Shown here piece by piece: positions 23,758 through 34,848 of a stretch of DNA of 64,000 nucleotides (positions within the stretch are counted from its first letter, which is position 1; each line of letters opens with the position of its first letter). The stretch is from assembly GCF_025024155.1 (NCBI RefSeq), contig NW_026251768.1, positions 1 through 64,000 on the forward strand, given 5' to 3'. The notes under the pieces were generated by a model. It did not search any database, had not been told where the DNA came from, and saw only the letters and a program-made list of their open reading frames with translations. The position numbers were made by a program, and so were the translations under genes. This DNA comes from Gamsiella multidivaricata (Eukaryota; Mortierellomycota; Mortierellomycetes; Mortierellales; Mortierellaceae).

Positions 23758-26700
23758 GGAAAGGGATCGTCTGGTTCTTTCCCCCCCGCCCCTTATTGCT
23801 TCATACCCGCAGCAGTCGACATCTCTATCTCCGGCTGGCCTTTTTCTTCTTTTCTTTCTACGGTCATATACACGTTGCATATGGTGCCTTCCATGCTCTC
23901 ATACACGGCTACTCGGTAGCTACCCCTCCCCCCACTCCAATCCTTGTATCGCCAAGTACCCATCCTTGACCAAGGAGCTCTGATCTATTATCAGCACAAC
24001 AAAAAAAAAATACATAAATGATGGTGTAGTTTTCCAAACTCTAGTCTGAATGTTGCATAAAACCTGTTTTCACTCTTCAAATAAAGCTCGCTTTCCAAAA
24101 GATCCATATCCACGTCCTCAACTATAGTCTCTTCCTCGCCTTACTTACTTTTTCCATATCGATCATAAATGGAGATGCTGAATGATGATCCATGCCAGCC
24201 GCTTCCCTGCGAGCCCATGTTATCAGGGCAGATCATTTCAGGCCTACTCCCTTCAAATCTCTCAAAATCAGCTTGTTAGCAATCTGGATGTTGAATCTGG
24301 ATGTTGCATCTGTTTTCCTAAAAGGCTACATAAACTTTCAACACACTCAGGGCTTCCTCGATAAAATTTAGATCAGGATAGTAAGAAGGATAAGTGTTGA
24401 TGAACCTGTATTGAATCAGAGTAGGACTAGTAGCTTGAAAAACGAAGCATTAGACAGGCCGAAAACAATAAAACTAAGTACCTTTTGACGATCTTTTCCG
24501 CGGTTAAAGGGAAAGCGTTCCCTGGCTGTTTGACTGACGCGTAAAAGTCTCTCTTTTTTTTCTTTTGCTTGAAGGCCATCTCCTTCTCGTTGATCACCCT
24601 TTCTTTCTCTCCGATATCCTCATCCTCTTCTCAAGGTCCCGTCTTCTTCTTCCCCAGATAAAGGGGTTGATCGATCAACTTTTAAAACGAAGGTGGTAAC
24701 GCACCCGATTATGCAGATGCAGAATCTCTGAACAGAACTCTTTCGGTGGCGATGGCACTTGGTATTGTCTATAACAAAACATCACATTCCTCTTCCCATT
24801 GCATCCGCATCACTGACATTGGTTCTTTTTACATATTCTCCAAGAGTCCTTGCGTTCATTTTATCATGATAGTCTGTCGAGTTACTCTTGGCCTTCCTAA
24901 CAGAGAACTCTCTGATTCATCCATGCTCGTCTCTGGCATGCAGAATGGTCCATCTCCCACTCTTATTGCCTCACGATACTGTGTCTCCTTCAGTACACCA
25001 TGGCTAACATTGAAGGCATGCGAATATCAGATAAAAAGCAATAAACCAGTAGTATCGATAGTCGGCAAAGCGAAAGCAGATCGAACTTGCTATGCTCCTC
25101 ATATTTGATGCTGGTTACAGTATGGCGCGTCAAATCAGACGAAGAAAGCATCTTCGTAGTTCCCCGATCTCCTTTTTTTCAGTTAATGACGCCTTTTTGC
25201 CTAGGCGTTTTATACTCATCACTCCAATACCCAGAAGGAAAGGTTTTCAGTTTTCAGTTTTCAGTTTTCAGTTTTCAGTTTCCAGTTTTCAGTTTTTTTT
25301 TTTTTTCTGCATGTTGACGACGGATTTCTTACTTAAAAACATCGGGGCTATGTTAAGCCAACTTCCACCGCCTTCTCTGAAGACGAATTTTTGGAGTTAT
25401 TTATTCCTAGACCCTTGGAATCACATTGCTTTGGATCAACACGTACAATGATGCTTCAACCAAGAAAAATGCAGGAAGCGCGCATTTCGGAAGATGAATA
25501 ATACTATGACAATACGGACAGGCGGTACCTATATAAAGAGATCGACGAGTAGACAGCAGCTGAGATTGTCGTTCACTCGTTTGTGACGATAATTACGGCC
25601 GTCAACTGGCGAAGACATCTCTCTATGTTCACGGTGGATACTTTGGAAAAAAGAAAAAAAAGAAAAAAAAAGGTGTGTGTGGAAGGGGACTATATGCGCC
25701 CATTGACAGCATCCGAGGAGGGCACTTGACGAAGAGTCGAGAGTAGCTTGAAGATCAATTAGGGTCGTCTGGAGGGGTTGGGAGGTTCTATAATGGACAT
25801 GAAAAATAAATAAACTGTATTATTCTATGTGAAATCAATCAATATCGGCAAAGGATGAAGATAAAGAGTAGTTTGGCGCGTTCGACCAATCGCTGACGTT
25901 TAAATTACGATTGTTTACGCGTCTGAAACAAACTACAGCACAGCACAGCACAGCACAGCGCACTCCGGCGCACACCTCTATCCCCCCCATATGATGGAGC
26001 AAACATCTCGCAATTAAAGAAACCTGTTAGTCTTTTTTTGTGGTGGAACTTACCAAAGACCATCTCGTCCTAATTTTTTTTCTTAGCTCTTTGCTCCTTT
26101 CGCCCGCCCTACCTCCTCGACTCCTCCGCTGCCCTTCTCTCGTTTTGTATCAGAGTCAGTGCTCAGAGTATGTATGATATTAAAGTTTTCCGAACTGTAG
26201 TTACTTCTTTGTTTTCTCTATACCATCACGTCTGATATTGCTTTTATACTTGTTAATGATGTTTAGAAGAGATGTAGAGTCAGCAATGGGATGAAAGCGA
26301 TGGGGACAGACAATTGTGTTATTTTATTTTTTCCTGGAAATGATGCTAAAAAAATCGGCGAATTCAAGCAGAGAACCAAAGCAAACGCCATCTTAAATTT
26401 GTAATCGAGAACTATCAGCCTGGACCGCACAACAGCGTCCTCTGTCCCCGCCAACATGTTTACTTCAAGACTAAAGGACCGGGCAAGTGCGGATAAAATC
26501 CTACTGCTAGCATAGAATTCTGTAAAGACTCGCAACGACAAATGATTCTAGCCTCCTGTCTCTCTCTTTCTCTCCCCTCTCTCTCGCTCTCTCTCACTCT
26601 CTCTCACTCTCTTTCACTCTCTCTCTATCTCTTTATTCCCTTCTTTTCATTATATACGATTATAGGCAGAAATATCGGATATGCTGCTTTGTAGTAACGT

Positions 26701-26942
26701 TCGGTCATATGTAAGACTCCCGGTTACGAAATTCAAAGGCCAAAGGAGTACGGCCAAGAACATGGACTCATGAATCAAGGGAGTCTTATAAGAAACTGCG
26801 GTGATGCAGCCGCGCAGAATAATGGCGAATGCCATAGTGGTATGGCTGGAAATAAGGAATGATCCCATGCCCCTCGAGCGCGAATTCATAAAAAAAAGAC
26901 GAAATGCTTTGTGGAGGGGACGTACCAAAAGAATATATATAT
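23758..26942. other. Non-coding spacer with tandem repeats, left side of accessory island
   Basis: About 3.2 kb without a supportable gene. It starts with the nhx1 3' region (AATAAA near 24079). It then holds a 7-bp tandem array (25243-25291), a 5-bp AGCAC array (about 25935-25959), a possible TATA box near 25530 with no gene after it, and CT/CTCTCA-rich repeats (26563-26632). Two minus-strand open frames at 26263-26541 and 26650-26928 have no recognisable product; the second lies directly 3' of the 25S rDNA fragment and could be old ribosomal spacer. Confidence 0.45.
25243..25291 (+). repeat. Tandem TTTTCAG array, seven copies
   Basis: Seven head-to-tail 7-bp units, one with a single T-to-C change (TTTCCAG), followed by a T run. 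It lies in non-coding sequence. The unit is not a telomere repeat that I know for this group. Confidence 0.9.
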
Positions 26943-27444
26943 GGCTTGCAACTTAACCTCAGTGACTCGTAACTGCAAGGTTACTCGACCGCTTACAGTA
27001 CACCGTTGCTTAAAAGTCGTCTGCAGTGGATTTGTACCTTTCAATATTTGCAATTAACATTGGTGGGAGCCTCACGAAGCCTTTTCACTCTACCAGATTA
27101 CCCCACATAGCATGATTCAGGGATCTGAGGACCCCTTTCGTATTCAACTAGAAATCGAAAGGTGGTAATCGTCGCATTCTAGCACGGATCCTGACTTAGA
27201 AGCGTTCAGCCATGATCCAACAGATGATAACTTCGGGCCATTGCCTGCTCAGGCAGGCCCAAATATCAACTATCCAAATGAACGGTTCCTCTCGTACTAA
27301 ATTCAGTTGCTATTGTAACCACATTTTATCAATAGGGTAAAACTAACCTATCTCTCGATGGTCTAAACCCAGCTCACGCTCCCAAACAGTGGGTGAACAA
27401 TCCAACGCTTACTGAGCTCTGCTTCAGTATGATAGGAAGAGCCA
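26943..27444 (-). pseudogene. 25S rRNA 3'-end fragment, antisense and isolated
   Basis: The minus strand matches the last ~500 nt of fungal 25S rRNA as I remember it: CCTATCATACTGAAGCAG, GCGTTGGATTGTTCACCC, GAGCTGGGTTTAGACC, AGTACGAGAGGAACCGTTC (sarcin-ricin loop), GGCTGAACGCTTCTAAGTC, then the 3' end. Homology stops abruptly at 27444, after GGCTCTTCC, so about 85% of the 25S gene is missing and no 18S or 5.8S is present. Many positions differ from the conserved core, often C-to-T or G-to-A, but at least two stems stay paired through matched changes. It ends 399 bp from the 3' end of the NLR-like gene. It is a dispersed relic or a copy of a divergent rRNA, not a functional gene. Confidence 0.85.
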
Positions 27445-27843
27445 TTTACATTTAATGAAAACAGCTACTAGCTACTTATGAAATACATATCAGACATCTT
27501 CGACTTGATCCATTCTCGACCGCTGCCAAAATGGTTTACTCGTTAACCGGGATACTCACCAGAACATTCACCTTTGTCCATTTTCGACCCATCATTGGTG
27601 AAGAGGGGCCATCCCTCCATTCATTTCCCACTTTGATCTCAACAACGCTTCCCCCTGGAACCTTCATTAACTAATTTTCCATCGATGATGGACCCCCATC
27701 CCTTGTTGTACCACCATGGCCATCAGGTTATTACACAGTCATTATACCCTGTCTGTGGCGCCTACACAGATGAATGGGATGTTAACTCTTAATCCATGCT
27801 TTATAGAGCAATGTAGCGCACTCCTAATTGCATCACATTTATA
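27445..27843. other. Unassigned sequence between rDNA fragment and NLR-like gene
   Basis: These 399 bases do not match any part of 25S that I recall and show no convincing reading frame. They presumably include the 3' UTR of the NLR-like gene. Confidence 0.4.
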
Positions 27844-30800
27844 TCAACCAAACGGAGAAACATTCGCCGAATCGACTGGTTTCGCTGAATATGCAGCAGG
27901 AGAACTAGCCATGGAGGAGGTATCCAACATACTGTGATTTGATGGCATCTTTAGTTTGGATACCACGGATGCCATGCTGATTAGCTTCTTGCCTGTCTCG
28001 CGGAAGCTCGAAGGTGGAATCGGCACACCCACAGCGCCGCGCTGTTCCAATAGTCGCATATTTATCCTGCTCAAGCCTCGGACATTCTGGATAACAGTAT
28101 TCGAGACATAGAGTGAGTCATGCATTGTACTCCAATGTAGGAGCACCTGGCAGTGATCACCCTCTTCTATGACCTCCCACACGCGTACAGACTTATCCTC
28201 ACAGCCGGTTGCGAAATAGGTACCATTGAGAGTCGTATTCCAGGCAATACTTGTGATATGTCCGTGGAAACCTTTGGCAACCGCTAAACACTGACCCAAA
28301 TTCACATCCCACAGCCGCACTGTGTTGTCGAAACTGCCCGAGGCAATCTGGTGGCCGCTGCGCGAGTACACCACATTATCGACAGAGCTAGTATGACCGC
28401 TTAAGATGAGACCAGGCGTACCAGTTTGTGCATCCCACAGCCGCACTGTGTTGTCGCGACTGCCCGAGGCAATCTGCTGGCCGGTGGGCGAGTATACCAC
28501 ACTAGTGACAAGGTTGGTATGACCGCTTAAGATGGGACCAGGTGCACCGGTTTGTGCGTCCCACAGTCGCACCGTCTCGTCGTAACTGCCTGAGGCGATC
28601 TGGTGGCCGCTGGGCGAGTACACCACGCTAATGACAGTGAGGATATGACCGCTTAAGGTTGGGCCAGGTGCACCGGTTTTTGCTTCCCACAACCGCACCG
28701 TGTAGTCTTCACTGCTCGAGGCGATCTGCTGGCCGCAGGGCGAGTACACCACGCTACTGACAGAGCGGATATGGCCGCTTAAGATGGGACCAGGTGCACC
28801 GGTTCGCGCGTCCCACAGCCGCGCCGTGTTATCGCCACTGCCCGAGGCGATCTGTTGGCCGCTGGGCGAGTACACCACGCTAATGACAGAGGCGGTATGG
28901 CCGCGTAAGGTGTGGGTTTTTGCCCAAGTCGAGGTGTCATACACGCTGATTGTGCCGTCACGAATGCCCACAGCATAGATATCCCCATCCGGAGAATATG
29001 CGCAGCATTGTACCTCGTCATCTTCTTTTAGATACGGCCATTCGCCAAACTGTGCGCCTGCCATTTGCGCACCGCTCAAATCGGCCTCACGCAGCCAAAT
29101 ATTACGAAGATTGGCCTTTCTCAAATCCGCCTCTTGCAGCTGAGCAGAATCGAATTGGCCAAAGCTCAGGCCTGCCCCTGGAATCTGGATGCCCTTCAAA
29201 TCCGCCCCAATAAACCGTATTCCGGCTCTGACCAATATCGTGATCGCATTGGCGGCTGCAACACGCCACCCCTTGTCGGTTTTCGAGTGTTCGATGAAGG
29301 CATGCAGTTGTTTTTTGAATAAGGGCTCCTGTTGAATGCGCTCTTCCAGAAATTGCAGAACAGAAGGCTCGCTCACGAAATTCCTCCAGACCAATGGCGA
29401 GGTGAGGTCAACAGGCTGTGGCTCTTCGGCAGCGGCGGTCACATTCTCTAAACCACCTTGGATCTCAAAGCTCCAAACAGAACCCGCGCTCCCTCGACGG
29501 GCCGGGGTGAGTACTCCACCCAAGTTCTTCTTGCCCTCTTGCGGTTCAAACACTGCGCGGGCTATGCAGTATTCCAGTAGCGATCTATGGATAAACCGGT
29601 ACTGATTGCCGCTGCGCGTCAGAGGACAGGCTTCCAGCAGGAGCTGGTTCTCGTCTTCTCGGGAGAAAAACTGTTCCTTCCACGTCCCTTTGTCTCGTTT
29701 GTGCGAATAGGCCACCACCGGATTACCAGCCTGATGCTTGTAAATTGCACTAGCCAAATCCTTGAGAAAATCGATACCGTTCTGAGTAAAGCCTTCGTCG
29801 TTCAGCCTCTCAAAGTCCGTCCTCGCTTGATGGCTCAAGTCTTTGTTCCCAAGCCGCTTCTTGCCACGCTCTAGCCACTGTTCCATGAACTGATCATACA
29901 ATGCGACTCTAGTGACCCGGACGGCCAAGAGGTCTTGTCCTGGATCCACCATGCGCGGCAGTACCTCCAAGGACAGCGTTAACATAAAGGGGTTCTTGAC
30001 CAGTTCTTGCAGGCTGGGAATCAGATCCAGGGCCTTCAAGTAGTCCGTCGCCTGCCAGAGCGGTCTCGTCGCGGACACATATTTCCTTATGTATTCTTGA
30101 ATTTGATGCATAGAGAATGGCGCAATGACCGCCTCTTGAAATGCTGGCTCTACTTGATGATTGCGATCTGCTGGTTGGAACCGATCCCGATAATCGAGGC
30201 CAAGGTACTCGCTGCGGCAGCTAATGACCATCTGAGCACTCCATCCCCCCACTTGATTCAGTCGGTTGCTTGTGTACAGGTTGTGCGTCTGCTGGCTCTC
30301 ATCATACCCATCACAAATCAAGATGAATTCGCGGTAGTCTTTCAGCTCTCGAATCTGGGGCTCGGTAAACTCTGCCCTGCGTAGATGTTTGGCGATCAGA
30401 TCCTGTTCTGGCTTGTCGATTGCAGGCAAGCTGATAAAGAGCGGAATCCTGCCTTCCTTTTTCTTGTAGGCATCCCACAAGTCGCACTCGAGCTGCCGGT
30501 TGAAGGTCGACTTGCCTCCACCCGAATCGCCCAGTAGGAGCATCACCTTACGGTCACTGCTCAGGAAGCCCTCAACTTCTTTTGTCAAGCCGAACAGGTT
30601 GTCATCGGACGCTTGCAGGTTAGCCTTGGCTTGAGGGGGGATGTAAACGACTTCGCCTCATTCCTTCAATCGTTGCTTTCTCAGTCGTCTCAGGTCGGCT
30701 TCAACATCAGGCTTGCTCTGAACAAGATCAAGCAATGATGGAGACGCGACGGTCGGTAAAGCGACCTGCAGCGGATGCAAGCTTCGATTTCCCTTTCGGA

Positions 30801-32753
30801 AATCCTGATAAAGAATCCTTTTCGTCTCATCCCCATTCGATTCCAGCTCTTGCAGCAAAGATTCGACACCTACACCATGTATCGCGTAGACCATAATAGA
30901 ATATAGTACAGCTATCAGTACCTGCTAGGCCGTGAACTCCATAGATCATAATACGACGAGAGCCTCTCATGTATCCGTTCATCATACATACCTGGCATAG
31001 CTGAGCCAAAAGTTGAATCCAACTCCATAAGGATGTTGAGGATCCATTGCTTGACGAGGGTCTGCTTGCCCAGACTGCATCGTTTCGGTAGATCTCACCT
31101 AGGAATGCAACAGCGCCTTGGCGAGACTCAGCATCCCACAGTGGGTTGGCTGCAAGGTCCCCCAACCGCTGGCATACTCCCAGTTGAAAGGCTAGATCAC
31201 GCCGGCAAGGCGCTTCACAGACCAGAGCCTTGAACTTGGCGAGTTGACCGTCTCGAAGCAGCGTGTCTGTCCCGCGCAGTGCTGTATACCAGACGCGTTT
31301 CTGATTGAAACTGAGACCGTCTCTGAGAGGGTCCACAAGTCCTTGGCCACCTTCGACGAGTGCGCTCACGCTTTCATAACCGATTTTCGCTACCTGGATC
31401 ACCTCTCCCAGTCCTTCCTGAAGATGCCCGAGTCCTGTGATAAAGCCATCGACATCCAGACCTTTTACCGCGCTCACCAGTCCCGAAACGCCCTTCAATA
31501 CGATTCCTGCGCGCCGAATTGTTGCTTGCCGGGGTGATTCGTTGTCTGGGACGCACTGCAGTGCTTGAAAGGCGTAGGCAGCCTGGTACACCAAGTAAGG
31601 GTCGCTGCTGGCATGCAACCCATTCAAATAGACAGAGAGGGGCTCGTGCAGCTCCACACGCTTTAAGCCTGAGACCTTGATATCGGCCATGGCGTCCAGG
31701 ACGTTTGAAACCGCAAGCGTCAGACGATGGATTTTATCCGGAGATTGTTTGTGAGTATCTTGTAAGCGTGCGTTGAGGACGCTTAGGATCATGACCAGGT
31801 CGTCGGCGTCGAGGTATCTCGGGGAAGCGCCTTGCATCAGTTGCGCCAGGCCATCGAGAGAATGAACATCCAGCAAGCCGGGCCTCTCGATTCCATGGAC
31901 GAATAATGAGAGCAAGGATTGAAAATCGTCCTTCTCGAGGACCGGAGCCAGGCACACGACTTCTGCGACGACCTTGGCATTCTTGAGCTCATCCCGAGTG
32001 AATGCCCGTATAACATCCGTACCCATCGTTTTGAGCCTCTCCTTCTCCTCTGCGTTCTTTTTTGTGGCTTTCACCCACTCGCCTGCGGCCGGTTCAAATG
32101 CCTCTTCGGGCGACGGCGTTGCTTGCAGGAGACCAAGGCAGTAAGCGAGTTGGGAAGTGTCACTGAGTCGCTCATCTGCGTCTGGTAACTTGCACTTGAC
32201 GACGGACTGGCGTAAGTCATCAGGGAAAATGTGCTTTGGGAGCGATGCAGTCTCGCGGCCTGAGCTGTGAGCGGCAGACGAAAATGTGGGACCTGGACAT
32301 GGGCCTTTTGTAGGATGCAGATGACTGTTGAAGTCAGAGTAAAGTGAAAGGTTCGAGACGCCTTAATACTTTTTTATCGGCGTATAAAACTATGGGCTAA
32401 AAACGAATAATTAGAGAGCAACTGCCTGTCACTTACCCCCACCTTTCTGCCTTCTTGTAACTGACCTGTGCCAATTCTCTATTCCCCAAGCTGTCCTGCA
32501 GTTCGCCATGTTCAAAATAAGCGGTAGCGATTCCATCACGCAGGGTTTGACCCTCGACGGACAAGGGAGGCGTAAGAGTCTTTTTCGTAGCTCTCTTCAC
32601 TCGGGATAATGCGGCTACCGCGTCGTCGCACAGCGCTAAAGCAATTTCTCGATCCTTGTTTTGGCGCGCATTCTCCAGAAAGATGTCGACGATCTCCAGC
32701 TCCTTTTGTGGCGAGAGAGCGCTTCGCGATGACGAAAAAGCACTACCTAACAT
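27844..32753 (-). pseudogene. NLR-like Arm-NACHT-pentapeptide-WD40 gene with in-frame TGA
   Basis: Three exons, 32753-32437, 32324-30992 and 30921-27844, with clean GTAAGT/GTATGT introns of 112 and 70 nt, give 1576 codons. One TGA at 30660-30658 (codon about 638) interrupts them. Order: a short N-terminal helical repeat region (ends YKKAERWG), an Arm-like helical region (to about residue 630), NACHT ATPase with Walker A GDSGGGKST (about 681-689) and Walker B-like FILICDGYDE, a pentapeptide segment (LQEADLRKANLRNIWLREAD, near 1130), and six to seven WD40 repeats (about 1190-1480). The flanks of the TGA (RKQRLKE / GEVVYIPPQAK) are the usual continuous family sequence, where I recall Arg, so CGA-to-TGA is likely. 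Related fungal NLRs act in non-self recognition and cell death. Without readthrough the product would stop before NACHT. No ATG precedes the P-loop region downstream of the stop. Confidence 0.88.
28270..28920 (-). repeat. 126-bp tandem WD40 units inside the NLR-like gene
   Basis: The motif GACCGCTTAAG and near variants recur at 28395, 28521, 28647 and 28773, exactly 126 bp apart, each unit coding 42 residues (pattern SGHxxxVxSVVYSPSGxQIASGS..TVRLWDAxTGAPG). Units are nearly identical at DNA level except at a few codons. Such homogenised WD40 arrays are known in HET-E/HET-D type fungal NLRs, where copies are exchanged and selected for recognition. Confidence 0.9.
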
Positions 32754-33803
32754 ACCGCTTCTGAGATTTGCTTTTCCTGTTATCTATCACAGAGCAGATG
32801 ACGGCGATGTTAGTGAACTTGCTGTCGATTAATATACTTGCGTGCGTAGTCAACGTACGTACTTACACTTGGTATACACTGCAGTAATCCAATGGGGATA
32901 CAATAGGCAATGCCCTGTGAAACAGCGGACGTGGTGGCAGCTGCATGGACTTTATCATATGTGACTACCCTGCACAACTGATGGGGCCCTACCTCGGAAG
33001 TGTTCCTATACGACTCTTGTTTCCTTTGACTGGATGCAGAGGTATTCTTTTCATCAGCTAAAGGAGATGATCCGTCCCTGTGCAATTTTCTCTTCCTCAA
33101 TTCTTTGTTCAGGACTGTCCGCGCACGAAAAACGCTTTTCTCGTCACTTCTAGCAGAGACGCTTGTCATCATACAAGAAGGGGTTAATATCCATTGCACA
33201 TGTTTTGCCAACGAGTCACTGCTTGAGTGTGCTTATTGAGATCGAGCAGAGACATACGAGAGACAGATAGAAGAGAGAGAAGAGATGAGAAAGAAGACAG
33301 TTCCTGATGAATTGAGGGAGGGTGTAGTTGGGAAGAAAGGAAAACGAGAAGAGCGGAGGGGAGAAAGAGGGCGCAGAAATAAAGAATGAGCGCTTCGAGA
33401 CACATCCATCGTTGTTGTATTGGTAAACAGACTCATGCTTTCAAGCTCTCGCCCTCGTGTAACGTGGAATGGACTCTCATCAAATGCGAAGGAAAGACCT
33501 GAGAAATCTACTTCCTCATTTTTTCTCACCACTCCAGCATCTCCCAGCAATAGCTAGCCTCATATGTATGATAGAAAGACGCTCTGGTGTATATAATCAT
33601 TACACCCCCAAAGTGTCGATTCATAGTGCAATACATGAAGGGGCTCCATTGTCATGGAATAAGAATACCATGACGGTATGAGGGTGCGAGGGCAAGAAGC
33701 AAGGTGGTTCATGAGTATGTGCTGTCTAGAATTGAGGATGCAAAGGGGCTCAGGAACACTGTGAAATCCATTTTAGTATGTATAATCTGTAGATAGAAGA
33801 GCC
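32754..33803. other. Upstream region of the NLR-like gene
   Basis: This holds the presumed promoter of the NLR-like gene. A minus-strand frame at 32810-33211 (134 codons, Lys/Arg/Ser-rich in its middle) has no family match I know. Joining it in frame to the NLR start failed with the available splice sites (GTAAGT donor phase does not fit any nearby AG). It may be a leader exon or old decayed coding sequence. Confidence 0.35.
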
Positions 33804-33968
33804 ATGCGTCGTCACTTGAATAACATCCGAAAGGCAGAGTCTCATGAGAAGCTGATAACAGCGTGGAACACCTTTAAGAGCACGTTTCCGCATGCTGTCC
33901 ATCTCAAGAAGTGGATGGAGCGGGACCCCTTAAAAAAAAGAAAAAAAAAGAAGCGCTTGCTCATTCAT

Positions 33969-34007
<39 letters not shown>

Positions 34008-34469
34008 ACGGGATTACCAGCATGTCGACACCAGTAACCTGGTGGAGAGCTGGCACAGGACTTTGAAGAAGCAACATTTAGGAACTGGACGCGACATGCG
34101 CCCCGATCATCTGGTCGTCCTTCTGCAAGGAGTGGTTGACAGGGATTTTAGAGTCACTTTATGATCAATCAAGGATTGCAGTTCTTAGCGCTCTCTGATT
34201 ACGGCGGGAAAAGAAGAACCAAGGCGATGGAGTTGACATTCGAAGTTGCAAAGAACATGGTTGCTGGGATGATTGATGATGGAAAAGTACTCGCAAACGT
34301 AGGCATGCAGGGGACCAACATACGTCTCAACGCGCAATATACAAGCAAATTCCACTTTGATCATTGTTATTCTCCACAGTATTTTCAAAGCGTGATGGTA
34401 GGACTGAAGAACACAATGCTAGATGTCCAGAGAATTAACGCTGTTGGGGCAGAGCGCAATCGCCAGTGA
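33804..34469 (+). pseudogene. Decayed MULE-type transposase relic
   Basis: Three short plus-strand frames carry the C-terminal part of a Mutator-like (MULE) transposase. The first (33804 on) has WNTFKSTFPHAVHLKKWME, then a poly-Lys run and a CT microsatellite (33974-34002) break it. The second (34021-34164) reads HVDTSNLVESWHRTLKKQHL followed by a helix with LVVLLQGVVDRDFR; the pattern 'T.N..ES.H..LK..(Y/H)L......R.D.L' is typical of MULE transposases. The third (34161-34469) continues after a frameshift with MELTFEVAKNMV. The catalytic DDE region and terminal inverted repeats were not found. The element is truncated and inactive. Confidence 0.7.
33974..34002 (+). repeat. CT microsatellite within the transposase relic
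   Basis: An uninterrupted CT dinucleotide run that lies between two frame segments of the relic. It is one of several CT/GA arrays in the window. Confidence 0.85.
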
Positions 34470-34848
34470 ATAAAATAGCATGTTGTCAAACGAGCGTGTC
34501 CCCTGTGTCAATTCACAATCCCATATACGGCATGGACTAATGGACGGACCCTGTCCAGACTCGCTGGAACATTTCATTTTGTCAATAAAATAAAGATGAA
34601 ACCATTATATTTACAGAATAATCAACTAGAATGGGGGATGGAGGGGAATGCTATGGTGTATGTACGGAAATGAACTAAACATGGTCGACGCCACTGGAGT
34701 GAACAATGTTTCTCTTACGGCCCCTTACACAAAGTGGCCAATGCACAAGACAGCTGAGACGGGGGGTACAAATGCTCACTAAAACGATGAGGAAATTGAT
34801 GTTCGTTAATAACAGACTCGTAGGCGTGCATTCATGCATGCATACAGG
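34470..34848. other. Spacer between transposase relic and FAR1-type gene
   Basis: AT-rich non-coding sequence with AATAAA-like signals near 34470 and 34585. It also contains the possible alternative acceptor of the FAR1-type gene (TTTTAG on the minus strand near 34797). Confidence 0.4.

Noticed and set aside
24746..25451. Overlapping plus-strand frames downstream of nhx1
   Set aside because: No family, no splice structure, and the end runs into the TTTTCAG repeat and T tract.
26263..26928. Two minus-strand open frames next to the rDNA fragment
   Set aside because: No recognisable domains; composition is not clearly coding.
27440..27450. rDNA breakpoint as an R2-type retroelement insertion site
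   Set aside because: The R2 target lies elsewhere in 25S (near TTAAGG/TAGCC), and no reverse transcriptase is present.
32810..33211. 134-codon frame as an extra N-terminal exon of the NLR-like gene
   Set aside because: Available donors and acceptors do not agree in phase with the NLR start at 32753.
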